Assembly (NCBI RefSeq): GCF_900112065.1
Contig: NZ_FOKE01000014.1
Coordinates: forward strand, 1-64,000
Length of the DNA stretch: 64,000 bases
Source of the DNA: Cohnella sp. OV330
Lineage (GTDB): Bacteria; Bacillota; Bacilli; Paenibacillales; Paenibacillaceae
Reading direction: 5' to 3'
The position numbers and the translations under genes are program-made. Position 1 is the first letter of the stretch. Every line of letters begins with the position of its first letter. Below are positions 34,340 through 44,188 of the stretch, in pieces. The notes under the pieces were generated by a model. That model ran no database searches. It was not told where the DNA came from and saw only the letters and a list, made by a program, of their open reading frames with translations.

Positions 34340-35915
34340 GGGCCGGCGCTCCTTCCAACAGCTTGTCCGCCAGCCATGCCGGGTCGAACGCCCGAATATC
34401 GTCCGGAACCGTCTGTCCGAATGTAACGTATGGAATGCTGAATCCGAACTCGCGTACCAGATTCAGGATCGCGCCGTATGAATCGGTCTCGTCCATTTTC
34501 GTAAGCAGCAAGCGATTGACGCCGTACTTGACGAATTGGACGGACACCTGCCGCATGTCCTGATATTTATGGGTCAGGCTGAGGACAAGGATTTTCTCCG
34601 CTTCTTGCCCCGGCGCCAGCAAACTGTTCACTTCGGAAACGTAAAGTTCGTTGCGGTAATTCCTGCCCGCCGTGTCCATCAGCAGCAAATCGCGGTCCTC
34701 AAGTTTTTTGTAGGCTCTGGCGAGCTCCGAAGGGGAAAAGACGACCTCTAGCGGCACGTTCAGAATGTCCGCGTACGTCCGCAGTTGATCGACCGCGGCG
34801 ATTCTGTAGGTATCGGCCGTGATGAACCCGACGGAACGCCTGCGGGACAACGCTTGCTCGGCTCCCAGCTTGGCGATCGTCGTCGTCTTGCCCACACCGG
34901 TGGGACCGACGAAATGCACGATACGCGTATCCGTCGCGATGCCGGCATCCCGCGCAGGCGCAAGCCATGCTTGGAGCAGCTCGCGCGCTTCGTCGTAAGC
35001 CAGCCGTTCGAGCTCGGATTCGGCCGCATTTCCTTCAGCCGTTTCCATGCGTGACTTCAGCTTTGCGGAAACGGCGGCGGCGAATTCTTCGACGTATATC
35101 GGCTCCACGCCCTGCTGCGCGAGCAGGCGGCTGAGGCGAAGCACGGGCTCGGGCATGCGCTGCGGGGCCGATTCGCGGCCGGATTGCTGACGAAGGAGAT
35201 CCTTCATGGCCCTCAGCTCGGCCAGCAGCTCTGCCGTTTCGTCCGGCGCGACCGATTGCGTGGGAGGCGCAGGCGATGCTTGCGCTTTGGAAAGCGTCGA
35301 TTCCACCGACGCAAGCGATTCGTCTTTGGCAGCCTGAAGGAGGTCGGCGACGCTACGATCCGTCGCAGTATGGGCGCGCGCAGACGCGAGAGCACGGCTC
35401 ATCGCTTCGTCAAAGCTCGCTTGCGCGGGGGACCGCGCTCCCTTCGGCTCGTTTGACAGGCTAAACCGGTCGTTATCTTCGCCGGCTTCGCGGACGAAAC
35501 TGCCCTGCCCGCCGGAAACGGGCTGCGCTTCAGAAGCGGCAGCGGGACCGCCGGATGCTCCGCCGCCGTACCGTTGCCGAATGGCGCTGGCGGGAAGCGG
35601 CTGGGCTGCGGGTTCCGAGACGCCACGCGCCGGATCCGGATCCGAAGACAGCTCGGGTAAGGATGCAGCGCTCAGCTGTTTTTTGACGGCTTCCGGCTGT
35701 TGGCGCAATATCGGCTTCGCCGAAGGACGCGCTGACGGTTTGGCGGACTCGTCGACCGCCGCGATCACTTCCATCCGCTTTTTGCGGAACATGCCAAGAA
35801 ACCCGCCTGTGCGGATTTCTTTGGTGTTCAGGATGACGGCATCGGATCCGAGCTCGCTTCTGATTTGTTGGACGGCCTGCGGCAAATCATCCACTAAGTA
35901 TCGTTTGACCTTCAT
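34332..35915 (-). CDS. flhF: Flagellar biosynthesis GTPase FlhF with long N-terminal linker
   Basis: 527 residues, against about 370 in B. subtilis. The first 60 residues are the conserved N-terminal part, followed by a low-complexity Ala/Pro/Ser/Gln region (about 65-235). The SRP-type NG domain occupies about 260-520, with [40 protein letters not shown] and LTKMDETDSYG. It directs flagella to their site and works with FlhG. ATGA overlap with flhA and an 8-base overlap with flhG. Confidence 0.94.
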   Translation of the reverse strand: MKVKRYLVDDLPQAVQQIRSELGSDAVILNTKEIRTGGFLGMFRKKRMEVIAAVDESAKPSARPSAKPILRQQPEAVKKQLSAASLPELSSDPDPARGVSEPAAQPLPASAIRQRYGGGASGGPAAASEAQPVSGGQGSFVREAGEDNDRFSLSNEPKGARSPAQASFDEAMSRALASARAHTATDRSVADLLQAAKDESLASVESTLSKAQASPAPPTQSVAPDETAELLAELRAMKDLLRQQSGRESAPQRMPEPVLRLSRLLAQQGVEPIYVEEFAAAVSAKLKSRMETAEGNAAESELERLAYDEARELLQAWLAPARDAGIATDTRIVHFVGPTGVGKTTTIAKLGAEQALSRRRSVGFITADTYRIAAVDQLRTYADILNVPLEVVFSPSELARAYKKLEDRDLLLMDTAGRNYRNELYVSEVNSLLAPGQEAEKILVLSLTHKYQDMRQVSVQFVKYGVNRLLLTKMDETDSYGAILNLVREFGFSIPYVTFGQTVPDDIRAFDPAWLADKLLEGAPAHA

Positions 35916-37945
35916 GCATTCACCACCCCGACGCTTTGTACTTCAATATTGGGTTCAAGCTCGCTGTAGGAGAGCACGGGAATGTCCTGCAGACTGCGTT
36001 CGATCAGTTGGCGCATATACATCCGAATGTTCGGCGAAGTCAGGATGATCGGTTGTTGGCCGGCTTGAAGCGTTTTGTTGATCTGCTCGCTTAACCGGTT
36101 GTAAATCGCCTGCGTCGAGGAAGGCTCCATCGCGAGGTAGCTGCCCTGCTCGGACTGCTGAACGGATTCGGCGATCCTTTTTTCGACGCCCGGGCTGATC
36201 GTAATGACGCGCAGCGGTTCGCTTGGATTGGCGTATTGCTGCGTGATCTGCCTGGACAGCGCTTGTCTGACATACTCGGTCAGCACGTCCGGATCCTTCG
36301 TGTACTTGCCGTAATCGGCCAGCGTCTCGAAGATCGTAACGAGATCCCGGATCGAGATTTTCTCCTTGAGCAGCTTGGCTAGCACTTTCTGGATGTCTCC
36401 GACCGTGAGAATGTTCGGCACCAGCTCTTCCACGAGCGTCGCATAACTCTCGCGCACGCTCTCGACGAGGGACTTCGTCTCTTGGCGTCCGAGCAGCTCG
36501 TGCGCATATCGCTTGATCACTTCGGTCAAGTGCGTGGCAACGACCGACGGCGGATCGACGACGGTATAGCCGGACAGCTCCGCCCGCTCCTTCGTCGCTT
36601 CGTCGATCCAGAGCGCAGGCAGTCCGAACGCAGGCTCCTTGGTCGCGATTCCCGTGATCGATTCGTCTTCGAAGCCGGGGCTCATGGCCAGATAGTGATG
36701 CAGCAGCAGTTCGCCTCGCGCAACTGTGTTGCCTTTCATCTTGATGACGTATTCGTTCGGCTTCAGTTGGATGTTGTCCCGGATTCTAATGACCGGAACG
36801 ATCAGACCAAGCTCTAACGCGCACTGACGCCGGATAAGGATAATCCGGTCGAGCAGATCCCCGCCCTGCGACGTATCCGCCAGCGGGATGAGACCGTAGC
36901 CGAATTCGAATTCGATCGGATCGACCTGCAGCAGGCTAATGACGCTCTCCGGACTGCGGACTTCCTCGATCTCCTTTTCTTCGACGAGCTGCTCCTCCGC
37001 TTTTTGGCGTTTCGCTACATTAAGTTGCATGCGATAGCCGGCGATCACGAGGAGGACCGCGTACGGAAGCGTGGCCAGCGGGCCGATCGGCGTCGCGATC
37101 CCGAGCAGAATGATCGTGCCTGCCACGATATAGAGCAGCTTCGGATAACGGAACAGCTGCTTCGTCAGATCCTCCGCCATATTGCCTTCGGAAGCGGCGC
37201 GAGTAACGATGATGCCGGTTGCGGTACTAATGAGAAGCGCCGGAATCTGACTGACCAGACCGTCGCCGATACTGAGGATCGAATAAGTGCTTAGCGCTTC
37301 AGTGATATTCATGCCATGAACGGCCATACCGATGATAAATCCGCCGATGAGGTTGATCGTTACGATAATGATACTGGCGATTGCGTCGCCCTTAACGAAC
37401 TTGCTCGCGCCGTCCATGGCGCCATAAAAGTCCGCTTCCTTCTCGATCTTCTCCCGCCGTTCTCTCGCCTGTACCTCATTGATCATGCCGGCGTTGAGAT
37501 CGGCGTCGATGCTCATTTGCTTGCCGGGCATCGCGTCCAAGGTAAAGCGGGCTGCGACTTCGGCTACACGTTCGGAGCCTTTGGTGATGACGATGAACTG
37601 CACGACGACGAGAATAAGGAAGACGATAAATCCGATAGCAAGCTGTCCGCCTGCGACGAAGCTGCCGAACGTAGCGACGACCTTGCCCGCATCGTGCTCC
37701 GACAAAATAAGACGCGTAGTCGATACGTTGAGCGCAAGCCTGAACAAGGTCGTGATCAACAGCAACGTCGGAAAGATGGAAAAGTGCAGGGCATCCGTCG
37801 TATTCATCGCGATCAGAATGATCATGAGCGCCGCCGAAATGTTGACGATCAGCAGCAAATCCAGCAGATGCGTCGGGATAGGGACGACCATCATAAGGAC
37901 GATGCCGATGATGCCGACCAAAATGCTAACGTCCCGAAATTTCAA
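35912..37945 (-). CDS. flhA: Flagellar export gate protein FlhA
   Basis: 677 residues with the chosen TTG start at 37945, 6 bases after GGGAGGGAAG; this equals the usual family length. An ATG at 37963 has no ribosome binding site. The N-terminal half carries about eight membrane segments and the conserved FRLALNVSTTRLIL, TKGSERVAEVAARFTLDAMPGKQM and the FHIPEP-type cytoplasmic loop. The C-terminal cytoplasmic domain binds chaperone-substrate complexes. Confidence 0.95.
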   Translation of the reverse strand: MKFRDVSILVGIIGIVLMMVVPIPTHLLDLLLIVNISAALMIILIAMNTTDALHFSIFPTLLLITTLFRLALNVSTTRLILSEHDAGKVVATFGSFVAGGQLAIGFIVFLILVVVQFIVITKGSERVAEVAARFTLDAMPGKQMSIDADLNAGMINEVQARERREKIEKEADFYGAMDGASKFVKGDAIASIIIVTINLIGGFIIGMAVHGMNITEALSTYSILSIGDGLVSQIPALLISTATGIIVTRAASEGNMAEDLTKQLFRYPKLLYIVAGTIILLGIATPIGPLATLPYAVLLVIAGYRMQLNVAKRQKAEEQLVEEKEIEEVRSPESVISLLQVDPIEFEFGYGLIPLADTSQGGDLLDRIILIRRQCALELGLIVPVIRIRDNIQLKPNEYVIKMKGNTVARGELLLHHYLAMSPGFEDESITGIATKEPAFGLPALWIDEATKERAELSGYTVVDPPSVVATHLTEVIKRYAHELLGRQETKSLVESVRESYATLVEELVPNILTVGDIQKVLAKLLKEKISIRDLVTIFETLADYGKYTKDPDVLTEYVRQALSRQITQQYANPSEPLRVITISPGVEKRIAESVQQSEQGSYLAMEPSSTQAIYNRLSEQINKTLQAGQQPIILTSPNIRMYMRQLIERSLQDIPVLSYSELEPNIEVQSVGVVNA

Positions 37946-37992
37946 AGGTCTTCCCTCCCGCATGATTATCTCTACCAATTATTCGGCCCCGA

Positions 37993-39087
37993 TTAAACAT
38001 GGCGGCGCCCTTTGAGCCTGTATACGTAAGCCAGCACCTCGGCAACCGCTTGGAACAAATCCGCAGGGACTGCGTCCCCGATATCGGTTCGCTGGTATAG
38101 CGCGCGTGCGAGCGGCTTGTTTTCCATTGTCAAGACTCCATTTTCTTTAGCGATCTGACGAATCCGAAGAGCCAGATAATCCTGGCCTTTTGCGATCACT
38201 CTAGGCGCGTCCATTTTGGATGCATCGTATTGGAGCGCGACCGCGAAGTGAGTCGGGTTCGTGATGATGACATCGGCTTTCGGTACTTCCTGCATCATCC
38301 GCATCAACGCCAGACGGCGCTGCTTTTCTTTGATTTTGCCTTTGATGAGGGGGTCGCCCTCCGAGTTCTTATGCTCGTCCTTGATATCCTGCTTACTCAT
38401 CCGAAGACTTTTTTCATATTCGTATTTCTGATAAAAATAATCTGCGATCGCGAGAATGAACAGCGTCACGCCTACCAATAAGCCAAGCCTGACGGTCAGG
38501 CTTGCAACATAGGAGAAAATATCTTCAACCGGCACGTATGCAAGCGACATAATCTTATCGTGCTCTGCCCAAATGGTTAAGTAAACGATAATACCGACGG
38601 CGATCAGTTTAAGAGAGCTTTTAAGAAACTCGACAATTGATCTCATACCGAACAGATTCTTTAAACCGCTCAGCGGATTAAGCTTGCTGAATTTGGGTTG
38701 CAGAGGCTGAGTGGTAAATAACCAGCCGACTTGAACGTAGTTCGCGCCTAGTGCGACAATGATCGTTACGATCAGAATCGGAGCCAGAATAAGAAGCAAT
38801 TGAAGTACATAGTTCGCGAACAGCCCCATGACGTTCGCATCCGTGACTTCCATCGTCATTTGTCTTCTAAATATATCGCCGAACAGGGCCAAAACACGCT
38901 CTCGAAAAAACGGGCCTATCGCCATCAGAACGCTTACTGTCGCCACCAGAATAAACGAGCTGGCGATTTCGGCGCTTTTGGCGACTTGGCCTTTTTGCCT
39001 AGCATCCGAATGTTTTTTCGCCGTGCCCTTTTCGGTCTTTTCTCCGGCGAACAATTGAAGGTTCATCCGCAAGCGATTGGCTGGCAC
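37993..39087 (-). CDS. flhB: Flagellar export specificity switch protein FlhB
   Basis: 364 residues. Four membrane segments, a cytoplasmic linker rich in Lys, and the self-cleavage site NPTH (Asn277-Pro278). The cleavage switches export from hook to filament subunits. The start is GTG at 39087 behind GGGGAG; the N-terminus MNLQLFAGEKTEK is typical. Local base use in this gene and in fliR/fliQ is more AT-rich than in neighbouring genes by eye. Confidence 0.95.
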   Translation of the reverse strand: MPANRLRMNLQLFAGEKTEKGTAKKHSDARQKGQVAKSAEIASSFILVATVSVLMAIGPFFRERVLALFGDIFRRQMTMEVTDANVMGLFANYVLQLLLILAPILIVTIIVALGANYVQVGWLFTTQPLQPKFSKLNPLSGLKNLFGMRSIVEFLKSSLKLIAVGIIVYLTIWAEHDKIMSLAYVPVEDIFSYVASLTVRLGLLVGVTLFILAIADYFYQKYEYEKSLRMSKQDIKDEHKNSEGDPLIKGKIKEKQRRLALMRMMQEVPKADVIITNPTHFAVALQYDASKMDAPRVIAKGQDYLALRIRQIAKENGVLTMENKPLARALYQRTDIGDAVPADLFQAVAEVLAYVYRLKGRRHV

Positions 39088-39131
39088 GAATATTCTCCCC
39101 TTCGCAGCGATAGCGGACGTACGCGCCCTGT

Positions 39132-39920
39132 TTAAGTCGTTTTCATAATGACGAACATCTTTTCCAAGGCATTGAACATGCGATCGAATACGATTTGGAA
39201 CAGCGTGCTAAACCCTGGCATTAACAAAATAATAAGTGTCAACCCTATCAATAATTTGATCGGTACGCCGATAACAAAAACATTATACTGGGGAGCAGTG
39301 CGCGCTAATAGGCCCAAACCAATGTCGGTGACGAACATGGCAACGACGAGCGGCGCCGATATTTGCAGCGCAAGCATAAACGTATCGGCAAACGTATGGA
39401 CGAGGAAATCCGTCAATCTACCTTCATATATCGTTTGAAAAAAGCGATTGTCTAAAGGTAACCATTTGTAGCTGTTCATGATCGCGCCCAACAAGTAATG
39501 ATGGCCGTTCATAGACAAGAACACGAGCATCATCAGCATGAACTTCAGATTGCCGAATAGTGGCGCCGAAATGCCCGAGATCGGGTCGAGAATATTCGCA
39601 ATACCTAGTCCGATCTGAGTATCGATTAGCGTACCGGCGGTTTGAATCAAAGTAAAAAAAAGGGTTGCCGTGTAACCAATCACCAGCCCGGCCAATATTT
39701 CCTTGAGAACCGCCCCGATATAAGCGGCGTCGGTCGGTACCGGAGAATCGAAGCCCACCGTCAAAAACACGAGTAGAGCGATATAAACGCTAATGCCGGC
39801 TTTAAACGTTCGCGGGAGCGAGCGAGACGAAAAAATCGGCGCTACGAGCACAAACGATGAAATTCGACAAAGGACGAGCATATAGGCTGGCACGACCTGC
39901 ATTATATCTTGGATCGTCAT
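39132..39920 (-). CDS. fliR: Flagellar export apparatus protein FliR
   Basis: 262 residues, a polytopic membrane protein of the FliPQR export channel. Seen are the early VLCRISSFVLVAPIFSSRSLP, and a later ISAPLVVAMFVTDIGLGLLARTAPQ segment typical of the family. ATG start one base after the fliQ stop. Confidence 0.95.
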   Translation of the reverse strand: MTIQDIMQVVPAYMLVLCRISSFVLVAPIFSSRSLPRTFKAGISVYIALLVFLTVGFDSPVPTDAAYIGAVLKEILAGLVIGYTATLFFTLIQTAGTLIDTQIGLGIANILDPISGISAPLFGNLKFMLMMLVFLSMNGHHYLLGAIMNSYKWLPLDNRFFQTIYEGRLTDFLVHTFADTFMLALQISAPLVVAMFVTDIGLGLLARTAPQYNVFVIGVPIKLLIGLTLIILLMPGFSTLFQIVFDRMFNALEKMFVIMKTT

Positions 39921-39921
39921 A

Positions 39922-40191
39922 TCAGCCGATGTAATTCGCCAGATTGCCCAGCAAGTGGCCGGTAAAGTCGACCATCGTATTCAGAATCCAAGGACCGAAC
40001 ACCAGAATGGCCAAAAACACGGCTACGATCTTAGGTATAAAAGCGAGCGTCTGCTCTTGGATCTGCGTCGTCGCCTGGAATATGCTGACGAGCAGGCCCA
40101 CGACGAGACCGATGACCAGCATAGGCGCGCTCACTTTGAGGACGGTGAACAGCGCTTGTCCGGCCAATCCGATTACGAATTCCGCACTCAC
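39922..40191 (-). CDS. fliQ: Flagellar export apparatus protein FliQ
   Basis: 89 residues with two membrane segments. The family motif AGLLVSIFQATTQI is seen here as GLLVSIFQATTQIQEQTL. The start is GTG at 40191, behind GGGGGAGATC. Confidence 0.95.
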   Translation of the reverse strand: MSAEFVIGLAGQALFTVLKVSAPMLVIGLVVGLLVSIFQATTQIQEQTLAFIPKIVAVFLAILVFGPWILNTMVDFTGHLLGNLANYIG

Positions 40192-40215
40192 TAGCGATCT
40201 CCCCCTCTTGCTCCG

Positions 40216-40962
40216 TCAAGTTTGAAAACTCGTCAGGAGCGATTTGACGATCAGATACCAACCGTCCACGAGCACGAACAACAGAATCTTGAACGGAAGC
40301 GAGATCATGACGGGGGGCAGCATCATCATCCCCATGGCCATCAACGTACTGGCGACGACCATATCGATTACGAGAAAGGGAATAAAGATCATGAATCCCA
40401 TTTGAAACGCGGTCTTGAGTTCGCTGATCGCATAGGCGGGTACGAGCACCGTGATCGGGATATCCTGATAAGATGCCGGCTTTGGCGTTTGCGTATAGTT
40501 CAAGAATAACAGCAGGTCTTTCTCCCGCGTATGCTTGTACATAAAGGCTTTCATCGGCACCGAAGCTTTCTCCAAGGCGACCGTCTGCGTGATCTCGCCC
40601 TTAAGATAGGGCTGAACCGCTTGTTCGTTCACCTGCGAGATGGTCGGAGCCATAATAAAAAACGTTAAAAACAAGGCAAGGCCGATCAGCACTTGATTGG
40701 GCGGCGTCGTCTGCGTCCCGAGCGACGTGCGGACGAATCCGAGCACGATGACGATACGCGTGAAGCTCGTCATCAGCACAAGAATCGAAGGAGCCAGACT
40801 TAGTACGGTCAGCATCAACAGCAGCGACAACGACGAAGCGCCTACAGGCTGAGTGCCGTCGCCGGCCGTAATGCTAATGATCGGCTCGGCGTAAACGGAC
40901 GACGCTGCAGCGAAAAGCGTGCCGGCGCTCAAAAGGAAACTGAACATTAATTTGCGTTTCAT
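40216..40962 (-). CDS. fliP: Flagellar export apparatus protein FliP
   Basis: 248 residues. An N-terminal signal peptide (about 1-25, ending SVYAEP) precedes the core with MTSFTRIVIVLGFVRTSLGTQTTPPNQVLIGLALFLTF and the C-terminal GFMIFIPFLVIDMVV. Forms the export pore with FliQ and FliR. ATGA overlap with fliO. Confidence 0.96.
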   Translation of the reverse strand: MKRKLMFSFLLSAGTLFAAASSVYAEPIISITAGDGTQPVGASSLSLLLMLTVLSLAPSILVLMTSFTRIVIVLGFVRTSLGTQTTPPNQVLIGLALFLTFFIMAPTISQVNEQAVQPYLKGEITQTVALEKASVPMKAFMYKHTREKDLLLFLNYTQTPKPASYQDIPITVLVPAYAISELKTAFQMGFMIFIPFLVIDMVVASTLMAMGMMMLPPVMISLPFKILLFVLVDGWYLIVKSLLTSFQT

Positions 40963-41462
40963 GGTTCTTCCGTCCGATCCGCTGGCCGGCTGTCCGACAG
41001 CAGGCGATCTACCTGCTGCTTGCGTTCGGACAGCTGACGCAGTCGTTTTTCCAACGTTTGTTCAAAGCTGCTCGAATCCGTACCGCGTTCGGCGACGCCA
41101 GAGGAACCGGAGTTGTCGCCCTTGCGGTTCAGCCATTGCTTGAGCCAAGGAGGAACCGTAGACTTGGCGGACGCATCGGCATGATCATATTGGGCGATAA
41201 GCGCCGCCACGACTTCGGGGTCGGTGATGGACTCCAGCAGCTGTACATTTTCCCCTACGCCGAGCACGTAGATGCGACTGTTCCACTCTACGATCTGCAT
41301 CGACTTGTTCGCGCCGAGCGTTAATCCGCCGAGCGAGCGCATCGATCGGTTGACCCACCACCCGCGGTTGCGCCGGCCTACGAATCGAAGCAGCGCCACG
41401 ATGCCGCCGATCATGAGCAGCAGCACGAGCAGCACCCACAACATATCCCAAGATGATGTCAT
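40959..41462 (-). CDS. fliO: Flagellar biosynthesis protein FliO (FliZ-type)
   Basis: 167 residues. One N-terminal membrane segment (about 7-26), then the FliO domain with LTLGANKSMQIVEWNSRIYVLGVGENVQLLESI, and a charged coiled tail. FliO helps assemble the FliP ring. It lacks the cleaved signal sequence of the longer B. subtilis FliZ (FliO) protein. Sits between cheY and fliP as expected. Confidence 0.88.
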   Translation of the reverse strand: MTSSWDMLWVLLVLLLMIGGIVALLRFVGRRNRGWWVNRSMRSLGGLTLGANKSMQIVEWNSRIYVLGVGENVQLLESITDPEVVAALIAQYDHADASAKSTVPPWLKQWLNRKGDNSGSSGVAERGTDSSSFEQTLEKRLRQLSERKQQVDRLLSDSRPADRTEEP

Positions 41463-41478
41463 GCCGTTCGGTCGCCGA

Positions 41479-41841
41479 TCAACCCAGCGTTTTTTTGATC
41501 GCTTCGATAACGCGGTCCGCTTGGAACGGCTTCACGATAAAGTCTTTGGCGCCGGCTTGGATCGCATCGATGACCATCGCTTGCTGGCCCATCGCGGAGC
41601 ACATGATGACTTTAGCGTTGGAATCCATCTTGCGGATTTCCTTCAGCGCTGCGATACCGTCCATTTCGGGCATCGTAATGTCCATCGTGATGAGATCCGG
41701 GGACAATTCCTTGAATTTTTCGATCGCCTGCGAGCCGTCTTGCGCCTCGCCTACGACCTCATAACCGTTTTTCGTCAAGATGTCTCGAATCATCATGCGC
41801 ATGAATGCTGCGTCGTCCACGACCAAAATACGATTTGCCAT
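41479..41841 (-). CDS. cheY: Chemotaxis response regulator CheY
   Basis: 120 residues, a single receiver domain. Acidic pocket in VVDDAAFMR, phosphorylated Asp in ITMDITMPEMDG, Thr/Ser position in VIMCSAMGQ, and Lys in FIVKPF. CheY-P binds the switch proteins FliM and FliY; both are encoded just upstream. Confidence 0.96.
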   Translation of the reverse strand: MANRILVVDDAAFMRMMIRDILTKNGYEVVGEAQDGSQAIEKFKELSPDLITMDITMPEMDGIAALKEIRKMDSNAKVIMCSAMGQQAMVIDAIQAGAKDFIVKPFQADRVIEAIKKTLG

Positions 41842-41865
41842 AACGATTTCCTCCCAGGATGCTGA

Positions 41866-43164
41866 TTATTGGATTTTTTGAACGCGATCCCACTGACTGA
41901 CGATGTCTGTCACGCGAACGCCGAAGTTCTCGTCGATGACGACGACTTCGCCTTTGGCGATCAGCTTGTTGTTGACCAGAATATCCACCGGCTCGCCGGC
42001 CAGCTTGTCCAACTCGATGATCGAGCCTTGGGACAGTTCCAGAATATCCTTGATTTGTTTGTGCGTCCGGCCCAACTCTACTGTGACTCGCAGCGGTATG
42101 TCAAGCAAAAGATTTAAATTGGTCTCGTCCGCGTGCGCTCCGCCCCCTGCAGGGAACCCGGCAAACTGAACAGGCTGTACGTTGACGTTGCGGCCAGCCG
42201 GTCCGCCAAGGGTTTGCGGCTGTTGCGGCGGCATGGCGTATTGCGGCTGTGCGTACTGCGGTTGAGCGTACTGCGGCTGGGCGTACATCGGCTGCTGAGG
42301 CGGGTATCCAGGAGGCGGATAAGCGCCGGGCGGCGGATAGTCGTACGCAGTTTGAGCCTGCGGTTGCGGCGGTGCAGCTTGCGGCGGAGGCGCATACTGA
42401 GGCGCTTGCGCAGCCGGAGCGCTAGGCTGCTGGACCGGCGCTTGCGCAGGAGCCGGGGCCGGCGTTTCGTCCATGCCGCCGATGAGCGAATGAACGAGTT
42501 CCTTGGCGAATGCCACCGTCAACAGCTGCATGATCGTCGAATCGATCAGCTCTCCGATTTTCAGGCGGAACGAAATTTTAACGAACACTTCGTCAGGCGG
42601 TATCTTTTCGATGCCGGTGTTTTTTTGAACGTCCATCACGTCGACCGCCGGCGGAGAGATGTTCACGAAGCGATTGAAGATCGTCGACATCGACGTCGCC
42701 GACGAACCCATCATTTGATTCATCGCTTCTTGAACGGCGCTGATATGGATCTCGTTCAACTCTTCCGTCTGCACGTTGCCTTCGCCGCCGAGCATCAAGT
42801 CTGCGATCACTTGCGCGTCATGCGTCTTGATCACCAGCGAATTGATGCCTTCGAAGCCGTCTACATAATCCACGTGAACGGCGACATGCGGCCTCGGAAA
42901 CTCACTGATGAATTTATCGCGGGATATCATTGACACCTTCGGCGTCGTGATGTCGACCTTTCTGCTCAGCAGCGTCGATAGCGCGGTAGCTGCGCTGCCG
43001 AACGTAATATTGCCGATCTCCCCGAGCGCGTCTTGTTCCAGCGGCGTGAGATAGTCGTCGATGTGCATCTCAGCCTGCGCGGCGGGCGCCGGTTCCGGGT
43101 CGCCGGCAGATTGCCTCAGCAGGGCGTCAATCTCCTCCTGGGACAAGTAATCCTTACTCGTCAT
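41866..43164 (-). CDS. fliY: Flagellar switch and CheY-P phosphatase FliY
   Basis: 432 residues. A short FliM-like N-terminal CheY-P-binding helix (SKDYLSQEEIDALL), a CheC-like phosphatase domain (about 35-235) with ALGEIGN, a Pro/Gln/Ala/Tyr-rich linker (about 240-345), and a C-terminal FliN (SpoA) domain with IPLRVTVELGRTHKQIKDIL. Start at ATG 43164; it overlaps the fliM end by 11 bases. The linker contains a tandem repeat. Confidence 0.95.
   Translation of the reverse strand: MTSKDYLSQEEIDALLRQSAGDPEPAPAAQAEMHIDDYLTPLEQDALGEIGNITFGSAATALSTLLSRKVDITTPKVSMISRDKFISEFPRPHVAVHVDYVDGFEGINSLVIKTHDAQVIADLMLGGEGNVQTEELNEIHISAVQEAMNQMMGSSATSMSTIFNRFVNISPPAVDVMDVQKNTGIEKIPPDEVFVKISFRLKIGELIDSTIMQLLTVAFAKELVHSLIGGMDETPAPAPAQAPVQQPSAPAAQAPQYAPPPQAAPPQPQAQTAYDYPPPGAYPPPGYPPQQPMYAQPQYAQPQYAQPQYAMPPQQPQTLGGPAGRNVNVQPVQFAGFPAGGGAHADETNLNLLLDIPLRVTVELGRTHKQIKDILELSQGSIIELDKLAGEPVDILVNNKLIAKGEVVVIDENFGVRVTDIVSQWDRVQKIQ
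42235..42294 (-). repeat. 15-bp tandem repeat in fliY coding QPQYA/QPMYA
   Basis: Four consecutive 15-base units (42235, 42250, 42265 and 42280) code for Gln-Pro-Gln-Tyr-Ala, the most upstream in the gene being Gln-Pro-Met-Tyr-Ala. The units are nearly identical at DNA level and in frame, so copy number can change without frameshift. Confidence 0.85.
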
Positions 43165-44155
43165 GGGCTTCTTCCACTCCTTCGTCGATGATCTCGAGGA
43201 TCTGGACCGCAATCTTGTCCCGAACCGTGCCGGGGCTGCCGATATACTTCAGCTTGTCCCCGACTTTAATATCCAGGCCGCTGTCGACGCTCTTGCCGAG
43301 CGTAATGACGTCGCCGACGCCGAGATTTAAAAATTCGTGGATCGAGATTTGAGAGGATCCGAGTTCCGCCGCGATCGGCAGCTTCGCTTTCGTGACCCGC
43401 TGCTCCAACTGCCTGAATTCTTCAGGCGCACGCGATTTCTTTTGGGATACGAACCAGTGATGCACGGACAGCTTGGACATGATCGGCTCGATGACGACGT
43501 GCGGGATGCACAGATTGATCATGCCGGTCGTATCTCCGATCTTCGTGCTGAGCGAGATCAAGGCGATGGTCTCGTTCGGCGAGACGATCTGCATGAACTG
43601 CGGGTTCGTTTCCAGCGCCTCTAGCCTTGGCTCGATATCGATGACGGTTCGCCACGCTTCCTGCAGCGTCTCTAGCGCGCGGCTGAAAATTTTCTCCATG
43701 ATGATATTCTCGATCTCGGTCAAACTGCCGATCTTGGACGGTGCGGTCCCCGCGCCGCCCAGCAGCCTGTCGAGCATGGCGAAGGCAACGTTGGGGTGTA
43801 CCTCCAACACCATTCGACCCTCGAGCGGTTCCGCTTCGAAAATGTTCAGAATCGTCATCTTCGGGATGGAACGGATGAATTCATCGTACGGCAGCTGCTC
43901 GACCTGCACGACATTGATCTGAACGAACGTCCGCAGTTGAGCAGAAAAATATGTCGTCAGAAAGCGCGCGAAGTTCTCATGGATACGCGTCAAGCTTCGG
44001 ATGTGGTCTTTGGAGAATCGCGTCGCCCGTTTAAAGTCGTAAGCCCTGACCTTCTTCTGGGTATCCTCCTTGCGAAGCTCCTCGGCGTCCATCTCGCCGG
44101 AGGACAGCGCGGCCAGCAAGGCGTCGATCTCGTTTTGAGACAGAACGTCAACCAA
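43154..44155 (-). CDS. fliM: Flagellar motor switch protein FliM
   Basis: 333 residues. N-terminal CheY-P-binding segment LSQNEIDALL, a central domain (about 45-235) with LLGGAG, and a C-terminal SpoA domain (about 255-325) with GDVITLGKSVDSGLDIKVGDKLKY. Part of the C ring. The start is TTG at 44155 with AAAGGGGTG upstream. Confidence 0.96.
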   Translation of the reverse strand: MVDVLSQNEIDALLAALSSGEMDAEELRKEDTQKKVRAYDFKRATRFSKDHIRSLTRIHENFARFLTTYFSAQLRTFVQINVVQVEQLPYDEFIRSIPKMTILNIFEAEPLEGRMVLEVHPNVAFAMLDRLLGGAGTAPSKIGSLTEIENIIMEKIFSRALETLQEAWRTVIDIEPRLEALETNPQFMQIVSPNETIALISLSTKIGDTTGMINLCIPHVVIEPIMSKLSVHHWFVSQKKSRAPEEFRQLEQRVTKAKLPIAAELGSSQISIHEFLNLGVGDVITLGKSVDSGLDIKVGDKLKYIGSPGTVRDKIAVQILEIIDEGVEEAHDE

Positions 44156-44188
44156 TTTTGTTCACCCCTTTCCCGTATCCGGCGCGAC

